Assembly (NCBI GenBank): GCA_025774405.1
Contig: JALGWB010000066.1
Location: forward strand, 1 to 8,914
Source of the DNA: a bacterium
GTDB taxonomy: Bacteria; Arandabacterota; Arandabacteria; Arandabacterales; Arandabacteraceae
DNA length: 8,914 nucleotides
Direction of reading: 5' to 3'
In this document: positions 1 through 6,410 of the stretch, one piece after another
Position numbering within the stretch: position 1 is the first letter of the stretch
How the letters are laid out: each line of letters begins with the position of its first letter
Made by a program: the position numbers and the translations under genes
Notes under the pieces: model-generated
The model's database searches: none
What the model was told of the DNA's origin: nothing
The model's input: the letters and a program-made list of their open reading frames with translations, nothing else

Positions 1-176
1 ACGAGGAAATCAATATCCTATGCGACCCTCAGACCTCGGGAGGCTTGCTGATCAGTATTGGTAAGAATAAGGTTAGGGGGTTTCTTAAGAAGCTGAGCAC
101 TGAAGGCCTCAGGCACGCATCGGTAGTCGGAAAAGTGCTTGCCAAAGGTGAGGGGAAGATTATAGTTAGAAAGTGA
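1..176 (+). CDS. selD: Selenophosphate synthase, C-terminal end (partial at the left edge)
   Basis: Only the last 57 codons are present; the first whole codon begins at base 3 and the stop is TGA at 174-176. SelD makes selenophosphate from selenide and ATP in the cytoplasm, the selenium donor for selenocysteyl-tRNA and selenouridine. The recognisable piece is CDPQTSGGLLIS (codons from base 21), matching the DPQTSGGLL signature near the C-terminus of SelD. The tail ending GEGKIIVRK is a normal family end, so the TGA is taken as the true stop although the organism recodes UGA. A tRNA-Sec starts 9 bases downstream, strongly supporting the assignment. The catalytic N-terminus (Cys or Sec) lies outside the window, so whether SelD is itself a selenoprotein cannot be told. 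Confidence 0.9.
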   Translation, partial: EEINILCDPQTSGGLLISIGKNKVRGFLKKLSTEGLRHASVVGKVLAKGEGKIIVRK

Positions 177-185
177 GCTCTGCTC

Positions 186-282
186 GGGAATGGATGGGTT
201 CTGGTGGACCTCAAGGACTTCAAATCCTTTGTCGGATGTGAGGAACATCCGAGGTGGGTTCGATTCCCACACATTCCCGCCA
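186..282 (+). tRNA. selC: tRNA-Sec (anticodon UCA), 97 nt with encoded CCA
   Basis: This is the selenocysteine tRNA. The 7-nt anticodon loop 218-224 (CTTCAAA) holds UCA at 220-222 on a 5-bp stem 213-217/225-229. Diagnostic features are a 6-bp D stem (196-201/206-211) closed by a 4-nt loop TGGT, and a long variable arm with a 7-bp stem 233-239/245-251. The T arm is 254-258/266-270 with loop TTCGATT. The acceptor pairs 186-192 with 272-278, followed by discriminator G279 and CCA 280-282. The eighth acceptor pair expected in bacterial tRNA-Sec would be G193 with A271, a mismatch. Charged by SerRS and converted by SelA, it is delivered by SelB to UGA codons with a SECIS. It lies 9 bases after selD with no obvious promoter of its own, so it is probably cut from a longer transcript. 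Confidence 0.97.
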
Positions 283-284
283 TC

Positions 285-292
285 GGAGGAGG
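285..292 (+). promoter_or_regulatory. Ribosome binding site for the TTG-started gene at 300
   Basis: GGAGGAGG is a strong Shine-Dalgarno match 7 bases before TTG 300-302. It decides the start, because no in-frame ATG or GTG lies nearby. It begins only two bases after the CCA end of the tRNA-Sec, so an mRNA released by 3' processing of the tRNA would keep a 17-base leader containing it. Confidence 0.8.
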
Positions 293-299
293 CTAGCGC

Positions 300-809
300 T
301 TGAAGATCTGGTTGATATTGCTACTGACGCTGGCAGCATTGCTTTTGCTATCTTCTCGGCTGCTTGCAGATGATGGTAGCATTGCTATTGATGAGGACTC
401 TCGTCAGGATACCACAGGTGCATCACCGGCGTTTGTTGCCAGGATAGGCGTAAACTATAGCCTCGAAAAACCCGACTTCAAACATTCGCCACGACGCAGC
501 GTACTGCTTTCTACGATGCTTCCAGGTCTCGGACAGGCCAATAACGGTAGATGGGCGAAGGCATCGACATTCGTCGTAATCGGCTCGCTGCTTGTTGCCA
601 AAATAGTGGTTGAGTCGCAGCGGGCTGATAGATACCTCTACCTTTCCCACACAGCTCAATCCGATGAGGAAGCCGAGGCACTCTACGAAGCCTACAGCAA
701 CCATTTCGACCGAAGAGATCGGTTCATATGGTGGGCAGTCGGTTTCTGGCTATACAATATGCTTGACGCATATGTTGATGGGCATCTCTTCGGCTTCTCA
801 CGTCAGTAG
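300..809 (+). CDS. DUF5683-like secreted/membrane protein
   Basis: A 169-residue protein of unknown function. A TTG start is chosen from the GGAGGAGG site 7 bases upstream. Residues 1-23 form a signal peptide (Lys2, then a long Leu/Ala core) with likely cleavage after LLA (residue 23). Residues 63-92 carry SPRRSVLLSTMLPGLGQANN followed by GRWAKAS, and residues 156-166 carry DAYVDGHLFGF; the SP-x(n)-LPGLGQ-N and DAYVDxHL pattern is that of DUF5683 proteins, common in Bacteroidetes and related phyla. Two hydrophobic stretches (about 90-104 and 142-155) suggest membrane segments after the signal sequence, so it probably sits in the envelope. The gene lies between the selenocysteine genes and lepB, perhaps in one transcript. 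The family match is from memory of its motifs; no biochemical role is known to me. Confidence 0.75.
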   Translation: MKIWLILLLTLAALLLLSSRLLADDGSIAIDEDSRQDTTGASPAFVARIGVNYSLEKPDFKHSPRRSVLLSTMLPGLGQANNGRWAKASTFVVIGSLLVAKIVVESQRADRYLYLSHTAQSDEEAEALYEAYSNHFDRRDRFIWWAVGFWLYNMLDAYVDGHLFGFSRQ

Positions 810-842
810 TCAAACCCGCCGATTCACGACGGAGGATGGGAA

Positions 843-1487
843 ATGAAATCCAAAAGAGCTAAGCAGGCAAGGCGCAGCAAAACTGAAAAGGCCAAGCCAA
901 GATCTGCGAAGGAAACTGCTAAGGAATGGACCAAGTCGATAATTTTCGCTTTGATACTTGCCTTGGCAACAAGAGCCACAGTTGTTCAGGCATTTCGCAT
1001 ACCAAGCGGATCAATGGAGGATACGCTGCTGGTCGGTGATTTTCTGCTGGTCAACAAGTTCATCTATGGTGCCAAGATTCCATTTACCAATGTCAGACTG
1101 CCTGAGATCCGTGAACCAAAACGGGGTGACATAATTGTCTTCAGACATCCGACTGAACGCAAAGACTTCATAAAACGTTGCATAGGTCTTCCTGGCGATA
1201 CACTCGAGATAAGGGATGATATCGTTTACATCAATGGTGAGCCTCTTGACGAGCCCTATAAGACAATCAAGGGAGCGCCTAACGTTTCCTCCAACTTCGG
1301 TCCGATTGTCGTGCCCAAGGGACATCTTTTTGTGCTCGGTGACAATCGGCGTAACAGTTATGACAGTCGTGCCTGGGGTCCACTTGATGTCAAATACGTG
1401 AAAGGTAAGGCTATGGTGATCTATTTCTCATGGGATAACCATAAGCATTTTCCTCGATTCAAGAGGTTCGGGAAGCTCATCAGGTAG
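843..1487 (+). CDS. lepB: Signal peptidase I
   Basis: A 214-residue membrane serine protease that removes signal peptides from exported proteins on the outer face of the inner membrane. Residues 1-29 are strongly basic and cytoplasmic; one transmembrane helix spans about 32-50. Box B, RIPSGSMEDTL, gives nucleophile Ser57; box D, DFIKRCIGLPGD, gives general base Lys111; box E, GDNRRNSYDSRAWG, spans 166-179. All catalytic elements are intact. A single anchor and short length resemble the compact enzymes of many bacteria rather than the two-helix, 324-residue E. coli form. The ATG at 843 has GGAGG at 831-835, 7 bases away. The stop TAG is 4 bases before lepA; E. coli also couples these two genes but in the order lepA-lepB. 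Confidence 0.97.
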   Translation: MKSKRAKQARRSKTEKAKPRSAKETAKEWTKSIIFALILALATRATVVQAFRIPSGSMEDTLLVGDFLLVNKFIYGAKIPFTNVRLPEIREPKRGDIIVFRHPTERKDFIKRCIGLPGDTLEIRDDIVYINGEPLDEPYKTIKGAPNVSSNFGPIVVPKGHLFVLGDNRRNSYDSRAWGPLDVKYVKGKAMVIYFSWDNHKHFPRFKRFGKLIR

Positions 1488-1491
1488 GGGC

Positions 1492-3288
1492 ATGGAGGGA
1501 AACAGAATAAGGAATTTCTGCATCATAGCTCATATCGATCATGGCAAGTCAACCTTGGCTGATCGCCTGCTCGAGTTGACCGATACGATCCCGTCAAAGG
1601 ACATGCGTGATCAGGTGCTTGATAACATGCCACTCGAGAGGGAGCGGGGTATAACCATCAAGAGTCACGCTATAACCATGTACTACCACCAGCGGGATGA
1701 GGTCTTTGAGCTCAATCTCATCGATACCCCCGGTCATGTTGATTTCACATACGAGGTCTCCAGAAGTCTAGCTGCCTGCGAAGGTGCAATCCTACTCGTG
1801 GATGCCTCTCAGGGGGTCGAAGCTCAAACCCTCAGCAACCTTTACATGGCCATCGAGAACAACCTGGAGATCGTGCCAGTACTGAACAAGATCGATCTCA
1901 AGGCTGCGAGGATCGATGACGTCACTGAACAGATGTGTGACATCCTTGGCTGTTCACCAGATGAGGTGCTCAAAGTCAGCGCCAAGGAGGGCTGGGGGGT
2001 CAAGGAGCTGCTTGAAGAAGTCGTCAGACGGATTCCTGCACCCGACGGAACGTCTCACAATCCGCTTAAGGCGCTGATATTTGATTCCACATTTGATCAA
2101 TACCGAGGGGCAGTTGCTTATGTGAGAGTTTTCGATGGTGAACTCAAGCCGGGCATGAAGGTAAGGCTGCTTTCGACAGGTAATGTCTATGAGGTTATGG
2201 AAGTTGGCGTCTTTCAGCTGAGGATGGTTCCAAGACAGACTCTAATTGCCGGCGAGGTCGGCTATATGGTAGCCGGCATCAAGAACATTGTTGATGCCAA
2301 CGTTGGAGATACAGTCGTTGATGCATCTGATGATAAGGCGAGCCCACTGCCGGGTTATCGACGTCTCAAGCCGATGGTCTATAGCGGACTCTACCCAACC
2401 GACGGTGAGCACTTCGAGGTCTTGCGCGAAGCCTTGCTCAAGTTAAGACTTAACGATGCAGCTCTCACCTTTGAACCTGAAACCTCCCAGGCCCTCGGTT
2501 TCGGATTCAGGTGTGGCTTCTTAGGACTTCTCCATATGGAGATCGTGCAGGAGCGGCTCGAACGAGAATATGGTTTGAGTCTGATTGCTACAGTTCCAAG
2601 CGTGCGGTACAGAGTTGTCTTGAAAGACGGATCAACGGTTGATGTTGAGAATCCTGCTCACCTTCCCGATCCTCTACGCATTGAACACATAGAGGAACCC
2701 TTTGTCGTTGCCCAGATCGTAACTCCGATTGAGTACATTGATCCGTTGATGCGACTTGTTAAAGAGAGAAGGGGAGCATACAGACGTTCGGAGATGCTTG
2801 ATTCGAGGCGGACACTCATCATCTGTGATCTGCCATTGGCGGAGATACTTGTGGACTTCCATGACAGGGTCAAGTCATTAAGCAAAGGCTATGCATCGTT
2901 TGATTATGATTTCTCCGGCTATCAACCTTCGGAGCTGGTGAAACTGGATATCCTTGTCAACGGTGATCCAGTTGATGCCCTATCGGTAATCGTCCACAAG
3001 GATAAGGTGCACAGATGGGGCAAACAGATTGCCGCCAAGCTCAAGGATCTTATACCGCGTCAGCTCTTCCAGGTTGTCATTCAGGCAGCTGTTGGTTCGA
3101 GGGTCATAGCAAGAGAAACCATAAGTCCGTTGAGGAAAAATGTTACGGCCAAATGCTATGGCGGTGACATCACGAGGAAGAGGAAATTGCTGGAACGTCA
3201 ACGTGAGGGCAAGCGACGCATGAAGAGCATTGGCAAGGTCACAATACCACAGGAGGCCTTTCTGTATCTTCTAAGGGTTGAAAGGTAG
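1492..3288 (+). CDS. lepA: Elongation factor 4 (LepA), ribosomal back-translocase GTPase
   Basis: A 598-residue translational GTPase, the usual family length (about 600). It acts on the 70S ribosome and is linked to back-translocation, stalled ribosomes and 30S assembly. GTPase motifs are intact: G1 AHIDHGKS (13-20), G2 RERGITIK (50-57), G3 DTPGH (78-82, with catalytic His82), G4 NKID (132-135), G5 SAKEG (163-167). Domain II follows, then the EF-G-like domains III and V, and the LepA-specific C-terminal domain with YGGDITRKRKLLERQ and KSIGKVTIPQEAF near the end. The ATG at 1492 is chosen because MEGNRIRNFCIIAHIDHGKS begins as the family does; there is no well-spaced Shine-Dalgarno site, only AGGTAGGGG overlapping the lepB stop, so translation probably depends on coupling to lepB. 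Confidence 0.99.
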   Translation: MEGNRIRNFCIIAHIDHGKSTLADRLLELTDTIPSKDMRDQVLDNMPLERERGITIKSHAITMYYHQRDEVFELNLIDTPGHVDFTYEVSRSLAACEGAILLVDASQGVEAQTLSNLYMAIENNLEIVPVLNKIDLKAARIDDVTEQMCDILGCSPDEVLKVSAKEGWGVKELLEEVVRRIPAPDGTSHNPLKALIFDSTFDQYRGAVAYVRVFDGELKPGMKVRLLSTGNVYEVMEVGVFQLRMVPRQTLIAGEVGYMVAGIKNIVDANVGDTVVDASDDKASPLPGYRRLKPMVYSGLYPTDGEHFEVLREALLKLRLNDAALTFEPETSQALGFGFRCGFLGLLHMEIVQERLEREYGLSLIATVPSVRYRVVLKDGSTVDVENPAHLPDPLRIEHIEEPFVVAQIVTPIEYIDPLMRLVKERRGAYRRSEMLDSRRTLIICDLPLAEILVDFHDRVKSLSKGYASFDYDFSGYQPSELVKLDILVNGDPVDALSVIVHKDKVHRWGKQIAAKLKDLIPRQLFQVVIQAAVGSRVIARETISPLRKNVTAKCYGGDITRKRKLLERQREGKRRMKSIGKVTIPQEAFLYLLRVER

Positions 3289-3292
3289 GCGC

Positions 3293-4441
3293 ATGGCAGG
3301 CATCTACGTTCATATCCCCTTTTGCCTGAGTAAGTGCCCATATTGTGGCTTCTATTCTGAGGGAGGGCATGAGCGAATCCCGCGTTCATATCTTGAGGCC
3401 TTAGCGGTCGATGCGGCGAGGGAGGCTTGCCATTGGAATGGCTATCGGTTCGAGTCGATCTACATAGGCGGTGGCACACCATCCTTGCTTTCGGCTCATG
3501 ATCTTGAGAAGTTGCTTGACCTCCTGTCTAATAGCTTTTGCCTCAATGACAATCCGGAGATCACAATCGAAGCCAATCCTGCCACACTCAATCAAGTTCA
3601 GCTCAGACAGTACGTCAAAGTGGGAATAGGAAGGATAAGCGTTGGGGTGCAGTCACTTGTTAGTGCAGAGCTTGGATCTCTCGGGAGACAACACAGCCCC
3701 GCTCAGGCAGTTGCTCTTTTGAACTGGGCACGTGAGGCTGGCATCGATAGCATAAGTGCAGACGTGATAGTGGGCATACCTGATCAGACGCACGAGACCC
3801 TTGCCTGGTCATTGACGATGATCCTGAGCCGCATTGACCATATCTCATGCTACATGCTTTCGATTGATGAGGGAACTTCGCTTTATCTTGACGTCAGGCT
3901 TGGGAGGGTTGCCTTGCCATCTGAAAGACATCTTGTTGCACTTTACCGCTGGGCTGCCAGGTTGATCGAAGACAGCGGCTTCGAGCATTACGAGATCTCG
4001 AACTGGTGCAGACCTGGTCATGCTTGCCGCCACAACCAGAACTACTGGTCAAGGGGCGAGTATCTCGGTCTCGGGGCTGGTGCACATTCCCACCGTAAGA
4101 ATCGCCGCTACATGAAGGTCAAGGACTGGCGACGCTATGTTGATTCAGTTCTCAGGCACAGCAGCCCGATTGCCCGTGTCGAGCACCTCAGCCCCGAGCA
4201 GGTATTGCTCGAGGAACTTATGCTTCGTCTGCGCACCTCCAGAGGCATCAATATCAAATGGCTGGAGGAGCTGACGCCCGATGGGCGTTGCTCACATTTG
4301 ATTGACGATCTGGTCACGTCAGGTTTGCTTGTCAAAACAGATGAAAATATATCACTTTCACCCAGAGGAATGCTGCTAGAGCGCGCTATCACTGAGAAGC
4401 TCGCAGCTCAGCTGTCCATTTCCCAACCACTTTTGAGATAA
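3293..4441 (+). CDS. hemW: Radical SAM heme chaperone HemW
   Basis: A 382-residue cytoplasmic radical-SAM-family protein related to oxygen-independent coproporphyrinogen oxidase HemN but acting as a heme-binding chaperone for respiratory enzymes. The [4Fe-4S]/SAM motif CLSKCPYC (Cys11, Cys15, Cys18) lies directly after YVHIPF; GGGTPS is at 59-64; HNQNYW at 247-252 is the HNxxYW motif diagnostic of HemW; a winged-helix-like C-terminal region follows. The short N-terminus, without the HemN extension, also favours HemW. Start choice: ATG 3293, four bases after the lepA TAG, gives MAGIYVHIPFC as in homologues; a TTG at 3278 would add five residues (MKGRR) and overlap lepA, with no better ribosome site. 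Many databases still call this protein HemN. Confidence 0.96.
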   Translation: MAGIYVHIPFCLSKCPYCGFYSEGGHERIPRSYLEALAVDAAREACHWNGYRFESIYIGGGTPSLLSAHDLEKLLDLLSNSFCLNDNPEITIEANPATLNQVQLRQYVKVGIGRISVGVQSLVSAELGSLGRQHSPAQAVALLNWAREAGIDSISADVIVGIPDQTHETLAWSLTMILSRIDHISCYMLSIDEGTSLYLDVRLGRVALPSERHLVALYRWAARLIEDSGFEHYEISNWCRPGHACRHNQNYWSRGEYLGLGAGAHSHRKNRRYMKVKDWRRYVDSVLRHSSPIARVEHLSPEQVLLEELMLRLRTSRGINIKWLEELTPDGRCSHLIDDLVTSGLLVKTDENISLSPRGMLLERAITEKLAAQLSISQPLLR

Positions 4442-4518
4442 AGACCTTAGGCGCTTCCGCCGATACTCCAGCTAAGGGAGGTTTGAACAAGCAGTTTCAA
4501 TAGCGGATTCTAACCCTT

Positions 4519-4525
4519 CGGAGGA
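4519..4525 (+). promoter_or_regulatory. Ribosome binding site deciding the GTG start at 4530
   Basis: CGGAGGA lies 4 bases before GTG 4530-4532. The alternative in-frame ATG at 4560 has only a GAGG two bases away, so the GTG is preferred. Confidence 0.7.
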
Positions 4526-4529
4526 TGGT

Positions 4530-5504
4530 GTGAAACTTGGAAGGGTAAGCAGCCGAGGCATGCGCACACTTCTGGGCTGCTTTATCGTACTGGTTTGCTG
4601 GCTCGGTTTTGACGAGGCAGAGGCTGCGAGCATAAGAGTAGCTGTCGTGGAAACCAGAAAGATAAAGGCGTATGACCTTGCCCTTCGCGGATTCACAGAT
4701 GTCATGCACCGCCATGGATATGAACCTTCGTTCATAGAGTATGATCTCGGCAAAAGACCTCTTTCCGCTGAAGAATTCAAAGCCGCTGTAGAAAGTATCG
4801 AAGTTGATATAGTCCTTGCACTCGGGACGACTGCTGCCCGGCTCGTCAAGGAAGCCGATGCCAAGATCCCCTCTGTCTTCTCCATGGTGAGTGAGCCGGC
4901 CCAAAGTGGACTTCTCAATATCGGTAAAAACGAGGGCACGCCAATGACAGGTGTTTGCCTTGACGTGCCCGTCGAACAGCAATTTAGGGCTTTGCTCGAA
5001 GTGGTGCCAAAGGCTCGCAAGGTAGGAGTGATCTATAATCCCGATGAGACCTCCTTCATTGTCGACGAAGCCAAGAAAGCGGCGAATCGAATTGGGCTGG
5101 GTCTGGTCACCTATCCAGTGCATTCTGAGGCTGAGGTGCCTGAGGGGCTAAACCATTTGCGGCCACGTATCGATGCGCTTTGGCTTGTCGGTGACAGAAC
5201 GGTGCTGACAACCCAATCCCTCCAGTATGTATTTCTCTTTGCCTTCCAGACGAACCTGCCGCTTATGGGGCTGTCGGATCATTTTGTCAGAATGGGTGCC
5301 CTGCTGGCGGTCGGTCCAGATTATGAAGATGTTGGCAGACAATCTGGAGAAATAGCTGCCAAGATACTTAGAGGTAGCAATCCTGAGGAGGTACCTGTTG
5401 CAAGTCCTCGCAAGGTACAGCTTTCGCTAAATCTCAGAACTGCTGAGATCATTGGTCTGACCATTCCTGATACAGTTGTCCGAAAGGCTGTGTCGGTCTA
5501 TTAG
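4530..5504 (+). CDS. ABC transporter substrate-binding protein, DUF534/TrpX type
   Basis: A 324-residue periplasmic binding protein of the ABC_sub_bind (PF04392, formerly DUF534) family, whose members bind small ligands, in some cases aromatic amino acids. Residues 1-33 are a signal peptide (basic Arg5, Arg9, Arg12; hydrophobic 13-27; likely cut near AEA at 30-32); no clear lipobox. The mature part has two periplasmic-binding lobes: ALGTTAARLVKEA (97-109) with SVFSMVSEPAQSGLL (115-129), then KVGVIYNPDE (164-173), DALWLVGDRTVL (215-226) and NLPLMGLSDHFVRMGAL (242-258). Length fits the family. GTG is chosen over ATG 4560 because of the CGGAGGA site. No permease or ATPase is in the window, so it is an orphan here, lying between hemW and hrcA which are neighbours in many bacteria. 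Ligand unknown. Confidence 0.88.
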   Translation: MKLGRVSSRGMRTLLGCFIVLVCWLGFDEAEAASIRVAVVETRKIKAYDLALRGFTDVMHRHGYEPSFIEYDLGKRPLSAEEFKAAVESIEVDIVLALGTTAARLVKEADAKIPSVFSMVSEPAQSGLLNIGKNEGTPMTGVCLDVPVEQQFRALLEVVPKARKVGVIYNPDETSFIVDEAKKAANRIGLGLVTYPVHSEAEVPEGLNHLRPRIDALWLVGDRTVLTTQSLQYVFLFAFQTNLPLMGLSDHFVRMGALLAVGPDYEDVGRQSGEIAAKILRGSNPEEVPVASPRKVQLSLNLRTAEIIGLTIPDTVVRKAVSVY

Positions 5505-5564
5505 AGGCTGGTTGGGCTCCATCTGTAACATCCCATCGATAATTGCTTGGGGTAGTGTCCGGCG

Positions 5565-5595
5565 TTGACTTGACACCCTTTCTGGATGGTATTAA
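5565..5595 (+). promoter_or_regulatory. Possible sigma-70-type promoter of the hrcA operon
   Basis: Two overlapping -35-like hexamers occur, TTGACT (5565-5570) and TTGACA (5570-5575). The best -10-like hexamer is TATTAA (5590-5595), 19 bases from the first and only 14 from the second; TAACTT at 5593-5598 is 17 bases from the second but a poor match. The position, just upstream of CIRCE, is right: transcription would start in or beside the operator. The exact pairing of hexamers is uncertain. Confidence 0.4.
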
Positions 5596-5601
5596 CTTCA
5601 G

Positions 5602-5628
5602 CTAGCACTCTGACTATGAGAGTGCTAA
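5602..5628 (+). promoter_or_regulatory. CIRCE operator (HrcA binding site)
   Basis: The site is CTAGCACTC, nine spacer bases (5611-5619), then GAGTGCTAA. Against the consensus TTAGCACTC-N9-GAGTGCTAA only the first base differs, leaving an 8-bp perfect inverted repeat with the standard spacing. It ends 10 bases before the hrcA ATG and one base before the hrcA SD-like GAGGT, so it also lies in the mRNA leader. HrcA binding here should repress hrcA-grpE-dnaK, relieved on heat shock. No second CIRCE is seen before grpE or dnaK. Confidence 0.96.
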
Positions 5629-5638
5629 CGAGGTTCCA

Positions 5639-6406
5639 ATGACTTCGCAACTCGATCATATACTTGAAGCTGTCGTGAAAGCATATGTCCGAAGCGGACG
5701 GCCAGTAGCATCCAGGCATCTGGCTGCAAGCTCCAAGATTGATATAAGTGCAGCGAGTATCAGGAACTTGATGGCACTACTTGAGTGTAAGGGATTGCTA
5801 TACAAACCCCATACATCAGCCGGACGTATTCCGACGGACAAGGGCTATCGCTATTATGTTGACAATCTCATGCGGGATGCCAGACTCAGGCTCAAGGATA
5901 AGCGGGCACTTGCAAGGGTACTAGCCCAGCGCAGGTCAGCGAGAGATGTGCTTAGAGCAACTGCGCACGTGCTTGGTAGCCTTTCGGGTCAGATATGTGT
6001 GATAGTTTCACCTTGCCCTGTGGGCAGGAAACGAAGCAGGACAGGGCTTTCTGTGTCGGGATCTGCCGGTCAGGATGCGACCTGTTGGATCTATGGGAGG
6101 GACAGCATAGTGGGCGAGCTTGACAGTATCGACGAGACCCGAAAGGTACTGCGCATGCTCGAAAATCCTGACGAGATTCGCAGGATTCTTCTCAGCGGCA
6201 GCGAGGGAGGGATAGCGATAGGGAGTGAAAACCGTTGTCACGCAATGCGAGGCTGTAGTATAGTCTGGTCTTTCTATAAAGCTGGGGATGCGATTGGAGC
6301 TATTGGCCTTATAGGACCAAAACGCATGTCTTATCCGAGGATGGTTGCTCTGGTCAGGCATGCATCCAAATTCCTTAACAAGTACTTTGCAAGAGGAGGA
6401 TGGTAG
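5639..6406 (+). CDS. hrcA: Heat-inducible transcription repressor HrcA, short form
   Basis: HrcA binds CIRCE and represses class I heat-shock operons, its activity being tuned by GroEL in studied species. The DNA-binding winged helix is well kept (about 5-77): SGRPVASRHLAA, SAASIRNLMALLE and HTSAGRIPTDKGYRYYVD. The C-terminal GAF-like end is also clear: GIAIGSEN (191-198), CSIVWSFYKAGDAIGAIGLIGPKRMSYPRM (206-235). The protein is only 255 residues against about 330-350 usually. From residue about 125 a Gly/Ser/Arg-rich linker (128-146) leads straight to the CWIYGRDSI segment, so roughly 80-90 residues in the middle, where the inserted dimerisation domain normally lies, are missing. Both ends and the frame are intact, so this is a compact form rather than an obvious pseudogene. 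ATG 5639 has GAGGT 4 bases upstream. Confidence 0.95.
   Translation: MTSQLDHILEAVVKAYVRSGRPVASRHLAASSKIDISAASIRNLMALLECKGLLYKPHTSAGRIPTDKGYRYYVDNLMRDARLRLKDKRALARVLAQRRSARDVLRATAHVLGSLSGQICVIVSPCPVGRKRSRTGLSVSGSAGQDATCWIYGRDSIVGELDSIDETRKVLRMLENPDEIRRILLSGSEGGIAIGSENRCHAMRGCSIVWSFYKAGDAIGAIGLIGPKRMSYPRMVALVRHASKFLNKYFARGGW
6393..6400 (+). promoter_or_regulatory. Ribosome binding site for grpE, inside the hrcA 3' end
   Basis: GAGGAGGA lies within the last codons of hrcA, 10 bases before GTG 6411. It supports that start over any upstream in-frame start, such as the one at 6345 deep inside hrcA. Confidence 0.65.
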
Positions 6407-6410
6407 AGCA

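Noticed and set aside
18..283. Minus-strand open frames over the selD end and tRNA.
   Set aside because: They are antisense to selD and tRNA-Sec and have no recognisable content.
174..296. The selD TGA followed by an open frame through the whole tRNA-Sec to TAG 294-296, suggesting UGA read-through.
   Set aside because: The SelD protein already ends as the family does before this TGA, the added 39 residues would just be translated tRNA, and an open run of this length is expected fairly often by chance.
3278..3292. TTG 3278 as the hemW start (adds five residues and overlaps lepA).
   Set aside because: ATG 3293 gives the normal HemW N-terminus and repeats the stop-N4-start layout of the lepB/lepA junction.
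4445..4477. Inverted repeat CCTTAG / CTAAGG after hemW as a terminator.
   Set aside because: Six base pairs, a 21-base loop and no T run; too weak to call.
4474..4503. A strong SD-like AAGGGAGGT (4474-4482) followed by a six-codon frame, TTG 4483 to TAG 4503, a possible leader peptide.
   Set aside because: The SD abuts the TTG with no spacing, and no attenuator-like hairpins or repeated amino-acid codons follow.
4472..5123. Two long open frames on the minus strand (4472-5020 and 4497-5123) opposite the substrate-binding gene.
   Set aside because: They overlap a well-supported + strand gene, overlap each other, and encode no recognisable motif; they are shadows of its codon use.
5505..5564. 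A terminator between the substrate-binding gene and hrcA.
   Set aside because: Only 4-5 bp pairings (for example CCCA/TGGG) and no T run; nothing convincing seen.
6345..6410. An upstream in-frame start for grpE at 6345.
   Set aside because: It lies inside hrcA, adds residues without family likeness and ignores the GAGGAGGA site placed for GTG 6411.
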